Shown: one piece after another, positions 33,711 to 44,023 of the stretch
How the letters are laid out: every line of letters starts with the position of its first letter
Numbering within the stretch: position 1 is the stretch's first letter
From: Skeletonema tropicum
Lineage: Eukaryota > Bacillariophyta > Thalassiosirophyceae > Thalassiosirales > Thalassiosiraceae
Direction: 5' to 3'
Length of the DNA: 64,000 nucleotides
Assembly: GCA_037178625.1 (NCBI GenBank)
Contig: CM074129.1
Location: forward strand, 1,736,001-1,800,000
Notes under the pieces: generated by a model
What the model was told of the DNA's origin: nothing
What the model saw: the letters and a program-made list of their open reading frames with translations, nothing else
Database searches by the model: none
Made by a program: the position numbers and the translations under genes

Positions 33711-35078
33711 TGCTTGGTGTGCTAGGTGTTTCAAAGCACATCCCTTGGATGATTTTGAGGTGAGATTACCGCAAGATTTTAACGGGGCTACGCTTGCTGA
33801 AGTAGAAGACGAGGTGAGGTTTAAGTATGCCCGAGCTGGGGATCATTTAATCACTCCGTTCCAATGCCCCTGCTGTCAGAGTCAAAATATCAGGGGGAAG
33901 AGTTTGGTTCCCGGAGATGCAAGTGATGCTGCTTTTGAATCCCTATGCATCCGAGCTTATTTGGATGCCTTCTGGTCGCGGTCTTCTAGAACCATTGCCA
34001 AGCATGTGACTGAGGTGGGGTTTTGTTGAAGTACTCACGCGCGTTGGGATTGGTCGCTCTACCTGACTTGGGACCATGGGAATTGGGAAAGGACATGGGG
34101 ATGTTAACTGCCATCATGGTTCTCATGAGGTCCAAGGAACCTGGGAGGAAGAAGGGAACAACCGTGAAATTTGGGACAGCCAGACAAACGCGTTCTACGA
34201 TGACAGTGCTGTGGGAAGCGTCTGCGGACAATGGCCAGGACTTGGTACTATCTTCTGCGGCTAAAAGTGGTAGATACATTACCACGCTCAACCCCGCGGA
34301 AGGGAGGTGGTACCAGTATTTCACTCTGGGGATAGCCGCCCGGATGGGGGATGAAGTTAGACAAGATAGAGCATACAGCTTGGCGGAATTGTTGGAGCTT
34401 CTCAGGATGTACGAGATGGAATGGGAAGAACTGAAATTTAGGATGCCCTTTCTGCACTTGGCGGCGTGTATGTTCTTGTTAGTCTCCTGTCTGGGAGGGA
34501 TGAGAGGATATGAAGTGGTATGGACTGAGCTAACTGCGCTAAGGCGGGATGTGATGCAATGTGAGGAATCGGAAGATTATGAGGCTGTGTGTTGGCCTTT
34601 GGTCGGAAGGTTCAAGTTGGAGGATGGAAAGGTGGGGTTCCATATTATCCCAATTGCTGGAACTACATCGAGATCTGGGATTCGGTTCTTTGAATGGACT
34701 CAGAGGTTTGTTGTGGCTTTGCATAGAAAGGGTATTACTGAGGGGTGGGCTTTTCAACGAGAGGATGGGTCCAGAGCTCTAGCTAGTGATTACAGAACCA
34801 ATATATTTGAGAAACTCGAGAAGATACAGCAAAACTCTACCCTGATTGAGAAGGATGTGGATGTGTGGGAGGCGTATGGAGTGCAGCGATCTGGAAGAAG
34901 GTTCTTTGTCACTGAATGCCAAGTTCGAAAGATTCCGCAATCAGTGATTGAAGCGCAGTGCAGATGGAGGACTGAGAGAACCAAAGGGAAGCAGAGGGTT
35001 GCAAGGTCTATGATGCAGCTCTATTCGGAAGTTAGGAATATGAAATCTGTGTTGATACAACCATCAAAAGCTTTTTGA
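33607..35078 (+). CDS. Tyrosine recombinase ORF of the DIRS-like element, in two frames
   Basis: 33607-34029 encodes a Cys-rich N-terminus (CQNCQRRV, CRNAWCARC, CPCCQSQN) and the segment FWSRSSRTIAKHVTEV. 34023-35078 lies one frame back, has no ATG at its beginning, and carries the recombinase core: GGMRGYE (catalytic Arg), QRSGRRFF (the HxxR-type box, with Gln where His is common), CRWRTER and MMQLYSEV (candidate nucleophile Tyr). The protein would integrate circular cDNA without target duplication. Either programmed frameshifting in GGGGTTTTGTTGA or a simple indel separates the two parts. The first part overlaps the end of the RT ORF. Confidence 0.78.
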
Positions 35079-35467
35079 AGGTGATAGTTTCAAGTCCTTG
35101 GAGTTGGGGGATGGACAAGTTATCATCAGGACAATTTCGGTATTTTGTGCAAGCAAGAAGAGGTGGAGGTGACTACCCTACGTCACGGTACCCTGCGACA
35201 TTGTTGGGCTTGTTTGTTATAGAGACGTCTCCCTGTCTAATTCAGACCAGGATGAGCAATACGTCCCCCTGGTTATGAACGAACTATGACGAAGCTTGAT
35301 CACAATGAGTTCTTGTGAGCTGGCAATACCAGCCATGCGGACTACTGGAGGTGTATTTGGGTGCGACCCTGACACACAATTTTTTGCCTACATACGATTG
35401 CATACGTAAGATAGTAATGAATTCTAAGAAGATTACTTTTCTCTAACTGATCTCCCTGGGCTGGTTT

Positions 35468-35660
35468 GTCTCCCGGTGTAAAAGTTACACCGGAAGATGG
35501 AGTAATATCGTGTATTTTTACTTGCCGCAGCAAAGAGCCAACAAAGCAAGAGGAATTGAGATAAAATATATTCGTGTATTTCAAGAAAAAGTGTAAAAGT
35601 TACACCGGGAAAGTACACAGAATACCGAATTCCGACGTATTTTACACCGTAATTTTTGGT
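35468..35660. repeat. Palindromic GTGTAA...TTACAC motifs
   Basis: At 35474 a hairpin of CCGGTGTAA and TTACACCGG around AAG is complete. At 35591 a second lacks the first two bases, and at 35640 a half-copy remains. The same complete motif lies at 27279. All full copies share the AAG loop orientation, so they are direct repeats of an imperfect palindrome. Confidence 0.7.
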
Positions 35661-35895
35661 AAGTATATATAATATTGTTGTGACGGACGGACGATGGAGG
35701 GCGCCGATCTCCCCAACTCGCTCGAGCTCTTAGCGGCACCACGAAAATGCACGTCCGGGATGTACGTCCCCTGCACGTCCACTTTCTTGTGATGTACGTC
35801 CTTGAAGGGTTATCCTTTAAATATTTATTGGTAACTTTACTCTTATGTATAACAGCCTCATTCTACTGCTTATTGCTTATTGGTAAGTCCTATTA

Positions 35896-36701
35896 ACACA
35901 GCCAAAGCCATTAAATAAACCTCGATTTATGAGGTGGTAGACGCAAGGATTAACCAAGCATCTAAGTCCCAGTCGCTGCTTGTTGTTTTGGCAAATTGAT
36001 CTCTTTCACCTCACGGTTATGGGTAGTATTCGTCTGCTTACAAGTCCAACGTAGGATAGCAGAGCGTTTCAACATGTACCATCGCTTCAACTGCCGAAAT
36101 CAGTCTAAGAAGTGCAAATGTGCTTGTGCCCTATCACCGCCAAACATAATGGGCCTCTAGAAGCTGCTCAAGCGCATACTGACGACGATACATACGATTT
36201 GGTAGTTTGAGGTGCTGCCGGCCGGGCCAAGTTGGTCCTCCCAGATCAGCTACGAGGCTGTAGCATCGCTTCTACTGCAGAAATTTGTCTGAGCAGTGCA
36301 AATGTGCTTGCGTTTTATCACCGCCGAACATAATGGGCCTCTAGAAGCGGCTCAACGCTTACTGACGACGATACATACGATATGATTCGAAGTGGTGCTG
36401 CCGGCTGGGCCAACGTGGACCTCTCAGATCAGCTAAGAGGCTGTAGCATCGCTTCTACTTATACATTCCGTCTGAGCAGTGCAAATGTGCTTGTGCCCTA
36501 TCACCGCCAAACATAATGGGCCTTTAGAAGCGGCTCAAGCGCATACTGACGAGGATGTTGCTGAGACTTTATTTGAAAACAGACACAGCCAAAGCCATTA
36601 AATAAACCTCGATTTATGAGGTGGTAGACGCAAGGATTAACCAAGCATCTAAGGCCCAGTCGCTGCTTGTTGTTTTGGCAAATTGATCTCTTTCACCTCA
36701 C
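35896..36701. mobile_element. 806-bp TRIM-like element with 119-bp direct repeats
   Basis: 35896-36014 and 36583-36701 are direct repeats with a single difference seen (AGTCCCAG against AGGCCCAG). Between them are three tandem copies, period about 180 bp, of a sequence starting near TAGCATCGCTTCTACTGC and containing TATCACCGCC and AACATAATGGGCC. No ORF. Short direct terminal repeats around a non-coding core fit a terminal-repeat retrotransposon in miniature, but TG...CA ends, a primer site and a target duplication were not found. Confidence 0.5.
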
Positions 36702-36975
36702 TCACAACCGCTGGACCGAAAAGCTAAGGGACACTATCAACAGCAGAAAAAGTAGAATAATCCATAGGATGTGATGTTGAATGTGCCAGCCAAGTTGTTG
36801 ATGGGCCGGTGCGTGTTGGTGGTTGGTGATGCATCGAAGGAGCATCGAAGGTTCGTTTTGAGAGGATGTGAGATGTGAGTGCATGCCGTCACTGCCTTCC
36901 CCGCCATACTTAGAGGGCTATGGGTACTGCTACAATATGCAGTGCCGTTTTGATAAATTGCAAAACAACAAGAAT

Positions 36976-37292
36976 TACACATGACGTGCATTTGGCATGC
37001 ACATGACGTACATTTGGCATTTTGAGTTTGGGCGAAGATCCCGGTGGACGTGAATTTCAGTGGGATCTAATGGCGGTTTGAACGGTGATTGTATAATCGC
37101 TATTTATGCGCTAAATTTGGACGTACATTTGGCATACACATGACGTGCATTTGGCAAAAAACTAATAGTTATTGGATACACATGACATGAAACTGCAGAA
37201 AAAAGCGTTACACATGACGTGCATTTGGCATGCACATGACGTACATTTGGCATCCACATGACGTACATTTGGCATCCACATGACGTACATCC
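36976..37292. repeat. Interspersed 20-bp repeats containing ACATGACGT
   Basis: The unit CACATGACGTACATTTGGCA and its variants (CACATGACGTGCATTTGGCA) occur twice near 36980-37020, once to twice at 37120-37160, and four times in tandem at 37208-37285. TGACGT is the core of CREB/ATF-type bZIP sites. Related ACGTAC/ACGTCC strings occur at 35745-35810. No gene overlaps them. Confidence 0.75.
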
Positions 37293-39421
37293 CCGGGCGT
37301 GCATTTTCCTCAGCTCGCTCTTAGCTAGTGATGAAAAAAACTGACCAAGAAAAAAACTGACCAACTTTTTGCGTTTTGGCTGTCACTCATCACTCTCAAC
37401 TCATCAACACACAACTCTCCGTCGGCAATGAACATACCGTCTTACTATGTCCATATCACTATGGAAAAATACATACGTCGACGATAATGTGGACTCTAGA
37501 CCCAATTTTTACGTAGAATTCAATGGTGTAGTCGTTGTTGAGATATATTCAACGCCTACGGACGTATTTAGCGCTATATGAGCGGCACCAAAAATTCATC
37601 CATCGCCATCGATGCATATATGTCTCCGATCATATTGGTGCATCTGCAACAATTTAAATGCACAAAAATGTTTCCGTTGGTCCAATCTGAAGTTTTGACC
37701 GTTGCTCTTTGCTTGGAGTTTTCTTGTATTTGAATTTGAATCTCTGTTCTCCTCTCGGAGTACAGCAGCGCAATGCAGCGTGGTAGCATCATAAAACGTT
37801 CATTTGAAAAACTTCACCACACCTCCCTGCATTGCAGCATGAGGACTCTCCTCCTATATAGCTTGCTCGCCATCATGCCCCCCGTCTTCAGCAGACCGAA
37901 TAATCCTGGCATCCATATCATCACCAGGCCTAGACACCACACATAAGAGTTCGTTCGGGCGACTCTTGCTGAAGGTCTTGGTATCACCGATGGATCATCA
38001 CCCAAGAAGAATGACGACAATGGTGCTGGTGTGACCAAGACAAGCAAAGCGATGTACGCGACGCAAGACATGTACGAGCTTTCTGCGAGGCTGGGATCTG
38101 CAGAAGCAACAGCTGAAAATGTCGTCAACCTCCTTCATCAAGTTAGTTCCGATCTTCAATCTGCCGAGGATGAGGAGTGTAGGCCAGATGCCTATAAAAA
38201 GGTCCGTCAGGCAAAGAACTTGCTTGACAAGACAATTGCGCCTTTGGTATGCTGTAAAGAAGAGTAGCGACCCCGACCAAGAGATGGTCAAGACTTTCCT
38301 TCAAAAGCAAGATGCATTGAAGAGAAAAAGCCCTCCTGCTGTTTCGCCTGAAGGCAAGTCATCGTCCACTACTACTACTACCAAACGTAGGACTAAGAAA
38401 CACAAAGTGAAGTCTAAGTCTACGCCAGAGGATTATCTCCCTGCACCTAAGAATGGATCTGAGTACTGTCTGGGAGAGGCAGTGAAGCACTTGAAGGAAA
38501 TTTTAGAGAAGAAGCCACTGGGTATCTCTGCTAATAAGCTCATCGATACGATGTTGACACTGCAGTATATCCCACCATCGACAAAGACTACCGTCTCCCG
38601 AGCATTCAGGAAGAGCAAGCAAGGTACTATTGTTCCTGAAGATGCTCCGTTTGATGGCCCTGGGAGGAAGCCACTCATGACTGATCAGGAGGTTTTTGAA
38701 TTGGGTAACAAGATGATGAAAGAGCATGGCAGAGGTTATGGAAGCAAAGACATTGCCAAGGCTCTGGCTGATTCCGTCAAGGCCAAGCAGCTGGAGAAGG
38801 GAATCCTTCCGAGAGACACTGAAGTAAGCCGTACTACAGTCAACAACTACACTGTCGAACTGGCAAACCATCCAAACATGACTCTTACTCAGAATACAGT
38901 CATCAAGTCTACTACTCGTGCTACTGCTGAGAAATCATTACGTTCCGTCTCCAGCCTCCTCGCTGTTATTAGTTCCGCTCACCTCATCCCAGTTGATGAG
39001 GAATGTCCTGAAATCAAGAGCCAGCTCAAATCTCTCGATGCCAAAGTACGACTCCTCTATGATATAGTTGTTGACGCTCTAGGAGGTGTGGCAGTATATC
39101 CAGTCAAGCCCGAATATACATTTTCCACTGATGACACTACTTGTTACATCTTCGAAGGCAAAGAGAGCGGCAAGGACAAGTGGGCATTAGTGTCGACAGA
39201 TTCTATCAAACGGAGTGGAACAAACGCTGTATATCGAGTTGAAGACAACAAAATGATGAATGGTATGCGTGTTAAACTGACATTCACATTCTCAGCGGCT
39301 GGAATGTGCGCTCCATTATTTGTTACTGTGAGCGGGTTAAGTGAGAAGGAGATGCCCAACAAACCATTTCTTCACATGAAAGTTCCTGGACTATGCATTG
39401 GGGGTGGTGGCACGACAGTTA

Positions 39422-39763
39422 CTACAGAGTAATTAACAATTGTCGTTTTTCGAAAATTCAAAAATAATAAGCGAAAATAAGGCCAAAAAAATATTTTTCG
39501 CTTAACTCTAAACTCACTTCATCATCCGATACAACTCAATGGCGTTATGGCCGTAGGTGCCTACTATACGCCGCCCCCTGCACCGCTAGCGACAGCAACC
39601 ACCTCGGCACTATCATAGGCAGCTGCCATGGTAAAAGAGAAGCCGGGGGGGCGCCTAAGCCTTCCAATAAGAGGAAAACCACGTCTGAAAAGGCGGCGAA
39701 GCCATCAAATAATAATAAATCGGCTGCGAAGCTGGATGCCAACGAACGTGTCGATCGAGAAGA
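39422..39763 (+). repeat. Left inverted arm of element B
   Basis: 342 bp matching 43680-44023 inverted, with few differences, including a G tract of 7 instead of 10. It encodes MVKEKPGG and then, one frame over, APKPSNKRKTTSEKAAKPS. Confidence 0.92.
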
Positions 39764-42118
39764 AGATCCCCCCTGCGTATGGGGCGAAAAAATCGAAGGG
39801 GGTTGCGTAGAGCAACTTAGGGGCCCCCTCATGTATTGCTATGGTGCTGTTGCATGCTATAACACGATGCACTTGGGTTGTTACATCGAAGCTTTGAAAA
39901 TCACAACAAATAAAACGCCCTTGGAAGTTCTTGGTATTGATAAATCATTATTATCGTCAGCAGATTCTAAACATTTTCATTAGTTGAGATGCCATGAACA
40001 CTGCAATCATTACAAAGAATGGCGTCGATGTTTGTCATCGAAGGAAGGTGAGATGGGGACGAATCAACCGGAAACGTATGTGCAAGCTTCGGCGTATCAT
40101 AGTAGGGCCGATAGTAGTAGTGACGAAGACGATCGAAAACAACCTGCTAAGAAGAGGGGTAGGGATGATTACCTGTCGGACGATGATACTTCTAGTGATG
40201 ATGATGGTGGGGGCAAGCAACCCAGTCGAAAGAAGTGGAATTGTGTCAATGACGATCTAATGCCATACGATGGTAGTCGCAGCAATAGCGAAGAAGGATC
40301 TTGCAGCTCTATGGACTCTAACAATGACGATACAAGTGATGATGACAATGACGATGATGACAATGACGATGATGACCATGGTGATGATGATGATGATGAT
40401 GGTAATAATAAAGGCGGGGGAGCATTGACGGCAACGACAACGAAAAATAAGGCTGCTAGGGTAGGCAATGGGACAGCAGCAGCGGAAAGGATGGGAGCAA
40501 CAGCGACAACAGAAACAGCAGCAGCAGCAGCAGCTGGAGCAACAACATCTATTGAAGATGCTGCCGCCGCATTCGCCCGAAGGAAATTCACGGTGGATGG
40601 CATTGAGTTGCAAGCAGAAGATAAGAAGAAAATAGTTGGAGATGTTGTTTGTCGGCTTCTGCGTGATCATCCCAACCCAGACGGGGAAAATCAGTCGATA
40701 GATCCTAAGGATTACCCCCAAATGTTTGACGGATGGGTTAATCCAGCATGGTGGGAAATTGTGTTTGAGACATGGCAGGGGTTGTACGCAATGCTGGATG
40801 GGAAAAAGAAAATCAAAGCAAATGTTGGGGGCCCATTTTCAGAGCTTGCATGCAAGTTGGGTTGCATCTTTCACACTGAACTATGTGAGGATGAAACTTG
40901 TGACCTCTGTGATCGCAGTTTGCCTCCTAGATTGCCGTTTAGAGGAATGGTACGTCGTAGTGTGTGATTTTGTGTATGTGTTGTATTCGACCATCTAACA
41001 TTTCTTTTCGCTTCTGCTTTACACAGCCCCTTGCAATGAGGAGGGTAGTCCAAAAGTTGGTGGATTGCTACAAGAAGGCAGCTCAAGATGCAAAGTGCAC
41101 CAAGTCTACGGCAACTGCCAAAAAGGCTCAACAACAGAAGAAAGCCAAAAAGTACCTGCAGGGGAAGAATGTCCCTAGCTTTAAATTCTCTCCTACAAAA
41201 GTGGCGGATCATAAATGCCCATGCTGCGGTCACAAGTACCTCCAAAAGTTGAAGACAGACGAAGACATGGCCAATGCAAACAAGGAGAGACGTAAGGAGT
41301 ATCAAGCTAAGATGAGGAAGTTCAAGAAGAAGCCCGTGGCACAGCGGAAACCAGCTAACAAACCTCGTCTCAGAGAGGAACCTACGACATATAAATGCCC
41401 TTGTCTCTTTTTGAAAGGTAGTAAATGTCCTCTTTGCAAGGGTTCAAACATGGATAAGTGCGAAATTTGCAATTGTGTATGCCAAGTTGGGCCATGCGAA
41501 TATAAAGATTTTGAGGCTATATCTCGCACAGCTCAGTCACGTGCCCGTGGATTGGAAGAGAATACTGCCCCTGGAACTGTTTCTGATAATGTTGAATCAT
41601 TTGTCTCTTTGTTGTCTAACTCCTTACTGAACGGATAACGTGATTTACGGGCAAACAATATCGAAGAGACAACGAATAACATTGCAGGAGCTGGGGCAGC
41701 GTACGTATCCAGAGCCCAAATTACGAACTTGAGGTCGACAAGGTCATCAACGTCAACATATTCAGACAGAAAAGAAAGGAGTGTCAATAGAGTATTCAAA
41801 CAGATTCTTCATAAAGGTACAGATTTGCAAGTGAAGGGAACTCCAGACACTAAGAAACGAAGATCGAAACGTGCTCGAATGGCACTATCCACCAACGAAA
41901 ACAATATAATCAAGATGAGGATTACCTGTGAAGCAGTCGACAAAACACCAGAACTTGGCATGTCTCAGAAAATGGCATATGACATCATGAATAGTAGTGA
42001 CGTCAATAGTAGTGAGGATGATGACGAACAGTACAAAAAGAAGAAGAGCAGGAAGAAGAAGAATAAGAAGAACCATAACAAGAACAATGATGACGAAGAT
42101 AGCAGCAGCAGCAAGTAG
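39628..42118 (+). pseudogene. Zinc-finger accessory protein of element B, with acidic and Lys-rich regions
   Basis: ATG 39628 lies in the left arm. After a one-base shift at the G tract the frame reads the basic leader, then CVWGEKIEGGC, MYCYGAVACYNTMHLGC and, after a short intron or shift near 39930-39983, LRCHEHCNHYKEW, which looks like a PHD/RING-type finger. 39984-40949 is very acidic (Asp/Ser runs). A GT-AG intron (40950-41026, 77 bp, donor GTACGT) leads to 41027-41638 with further Cys clusters (CPCCGHKY, CPLCKG, CEICNCVCQVGPC). A TAA at 41636-41638 interrupts the frame, which stays open in the same register to 42118 and ends in Lys/Asn/Ser runs. It may be a partner of the transposase. 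The in-frame stop makes this copy doubtful. Confidence 0.6.
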
Positions 42119-42315
42119 ATAGTATGCATATTCATTAGTAGATCCATTACATTCACACCTTATCAGAGTATCATCCATCTTACTCACGCTTCCTCAAGCG
42201 GACCATGAAGGAAGGAACATCCCCTGGGCACTGAATTGAAACAAACTCCACATAAAAAGCCAAGACACTCCCAATTGAATGAGAAAGGCACTTTTGCTCC
42301 TGTGCCATGGTCTCG

Positions 42316-43817
42316 TCAATTCGTGAGACAACGAGACAACTTGGCCAATTCGTGAGACAACTTGTCCGCTAACTGCTCGGCATCGTAGCGAGGAGAGTCG
42401 TCGTCCTCTATCACAAATTCGTCATCTATACGCAGAGTCGGCGACGGACATGAGTTTGTGGCGCCCTCCCCATTGTTGCCCTCGTTGTTCATCCTATTCT
42501 TATATCCGCACATCTGAAACAGCGCATAGAACCCACCCAGGCCATCTCTGCTTTCAATTATACTGATAATCGTATTAATCAAATCACACTCGTTTTTAAT
42601 CTCTTTCCATCTCTTCCGGACAGCACATGCTAGCTGATTGAAGACCCACTCAATCGGTGCTTCGTATGGCCGATAAGGCGGGCGGCAAATAACTCTATGA
42701 CCAGCACCATAGATGGCATCATAAATTTCGCTTGCTTTGTGGGACGAAAGATTATCATGCATCAGGGTCCGTTCTGGCTCGTCGTCCTTGAAACGCGGAA
42801 ACACTTCATCTTCCAGAAAGGATTTGTATCCTTCAATTGTCGTCCCACTATCCGTGGAGACTCTGTACCAAATCCGAGGATTCTCTTTTGAACCCCGTAC
42901 ATGTGGAGGGAGGGAGGGATCTCCAGGCTCTATGAACATGATCACAACGACCTTCTGTTTACCGCGTGAGTAGTTGCCAGCCTTACGTACACGGAGACCT
43001 CTGACTGCGTGTCCATAACCTTGTGATGCGTCACCAAGATGGAACGCCATTTCATCTCCATCCATCAACCGTTCCATCGGCACATCCTTTATCCCCCCTG
43101 GGAAATTGTAGTTCCAGAAGCAATAGTGGAGGAACGTATTCTTTGGCGTGAATGCCTGATACGCAGTTGTGCTCCCCTTCTTTACTGTCAAATCAAGACG
43201 TTGGTAGCCTCTGGTTATCTCTGTATTTGTTAGTACTCTCCCCTCCGCGGAGTACTGTGCCACAAACACAGCACACTCCTCCCGAGTTGCCTGCGGCCAA
43301 ATCAATTTGAAAAAGGCTAACAGAAATAGATGTTCCCCCGTCATGACAGTCTTCGGTTTGTTACCGGTCTGTCTCTTTGGTTCGACCCCATCCTTTATCC
43401 ACCGCTGAATGGAGCGCTTCATAGTCGGGGGGACATGTTTTTTATCTTTGTAAAGATCCACTAAGATTTCCCGCAAAGGCACAGGGTACCCAGCAGAGCC
43501 TCCCTTGCTCGGATGAGGAGCACTGCCTGCTTTTGATCGGGATGATTGATGCTCACGTGAAACGCATATTGTTTGTAAATAATCCGCCCGTTCACCGGGA
43601 GACAGTGCCGCATCGTCTAATGCAGCCAATTGCGATTGCTGAGTATGTGAGCCCTTGCGACGCTTCTTTCTATTGGGCTCTTCTCGATCGACACGTTCGT
43701 TGGCATCCAGCTTCGCAGCCGATAAATTATTATTTGATGGCTTCGCCGCCTTTTCAGACGTGGTTTTCCTCTTATTGGAAGGCTTAGGCGCCCCCCCCCC
43801 GGCTTCTCTTTTACCAT
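42316..43817 (-). CDS. DDE_3 (Tc1/mariner-IS630 type) transposase of element B
   Basis: The open frame 42316-43629 starts at a non-ATG codon, but the same frame continues upstream through the right arm (KKRRKG, APKPSNKRKTTSEK) to the G10 tract; the nearest ATG is 43817, one base out of register. Catalytic candidates are MDGDEMAFHLGDAS, then LMHDNLSSHK, then PPYRPYEAPIEWVFNQL (Glu), the DDE_3 signature. An N-terminal region (REILVDLYKDKK, RSIQRWIKDG) resembles a helix-turn-helix. The C-terminus is acidic. It would catalyse cut-and-paste at TA, which agrees with the TA flanks. The core is undamaged; only the register at the poly-G start is uncertain. Confidence 0.85.
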
Positions 43818-44023
43818 GGCAGCTGCCTATGATAGTGCCGAGGTGGTTGCTGTCGCTAGCGGTGCAGGGGGCGGCGTATAGTAGGCACCTACGGCCATAA
43901 CGCCATTGAGTTGTATCGGATGATGAAGTGAGTTTAGAGTTAAGCGAAAAATATTTTTTTGGCCTTATTTTCGCTTATTATTTTTGAATTTTCGAAAAAC
44001 GACAATTGTTAATTACTCTGTAG
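43680..44023 (-). repeat. Right inverted arm of element B
   Basis: Inverted match of 39422-39763. It supplies the start and basic leader of the transposase on the minus strand. Confidence 0.92.

Larger units (their letters stand above)
29652..35078 (+). mobile_element. DIRS-like tyrosine-recombinase retrotransposon (coding part)
   Basis: Gene order is gag-like ORF, RT-RNase H ORF and tyrosine recombinase ORF, with overlapping frames (the RT and YR ORFs share 33607-33710). The combination of an RT with a tyrosine recombinase instead of a DDE integrase defines DIRS/Ngaro/PAT-type elements. The terminal and internal complementary repeats expected for this class could not be delimited. The palindromic GTGTAA...TTACAC motifs at 27279 and 35474 are candidate outer features. 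Confidence 0.85.
39422..44023. mobile_element. 4.6-kb Tc1/mariner-IS630-type transposon nested in the large gene (element B)
   Basis: The ends are CTACAGAGTAATTAAC and its complement, flanked by TA on both sides (39420-39421 and 44024-44025). Removing the element and one TA restores an uninterrupted host frame. The inverted arms are about 343 bp. It encodes a DDE transposase on the minus strand and a zinc-finger protein on the plus strand, with their starts inside the two arms and their 3' ends converging near 42.1-42.3 kb. Confidence 0.92.

Noticed and set aside
34015..34029. Classical X XXY YYZ slippery heptamer in GGGGTTTT
   Set aside because: The run GGGTTTT is in the wrong phase relative to the upstream frame for standard -1 slippage, so a programmed shift is only a possibility.
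36976..37292. Possible CRISPR array
   Set aside because: Units are contiguous or irregularly spaced with no unique spacers of constant length, and the genome is eukaryotic.
39545..39832. Leu/Ser-rich ORFs at 39545-39832 (minus) and 43655-43900 (plus)
   Set aside because: They are the antisense of the arm-coded basic leader, repeated because the arms are inverted copies.
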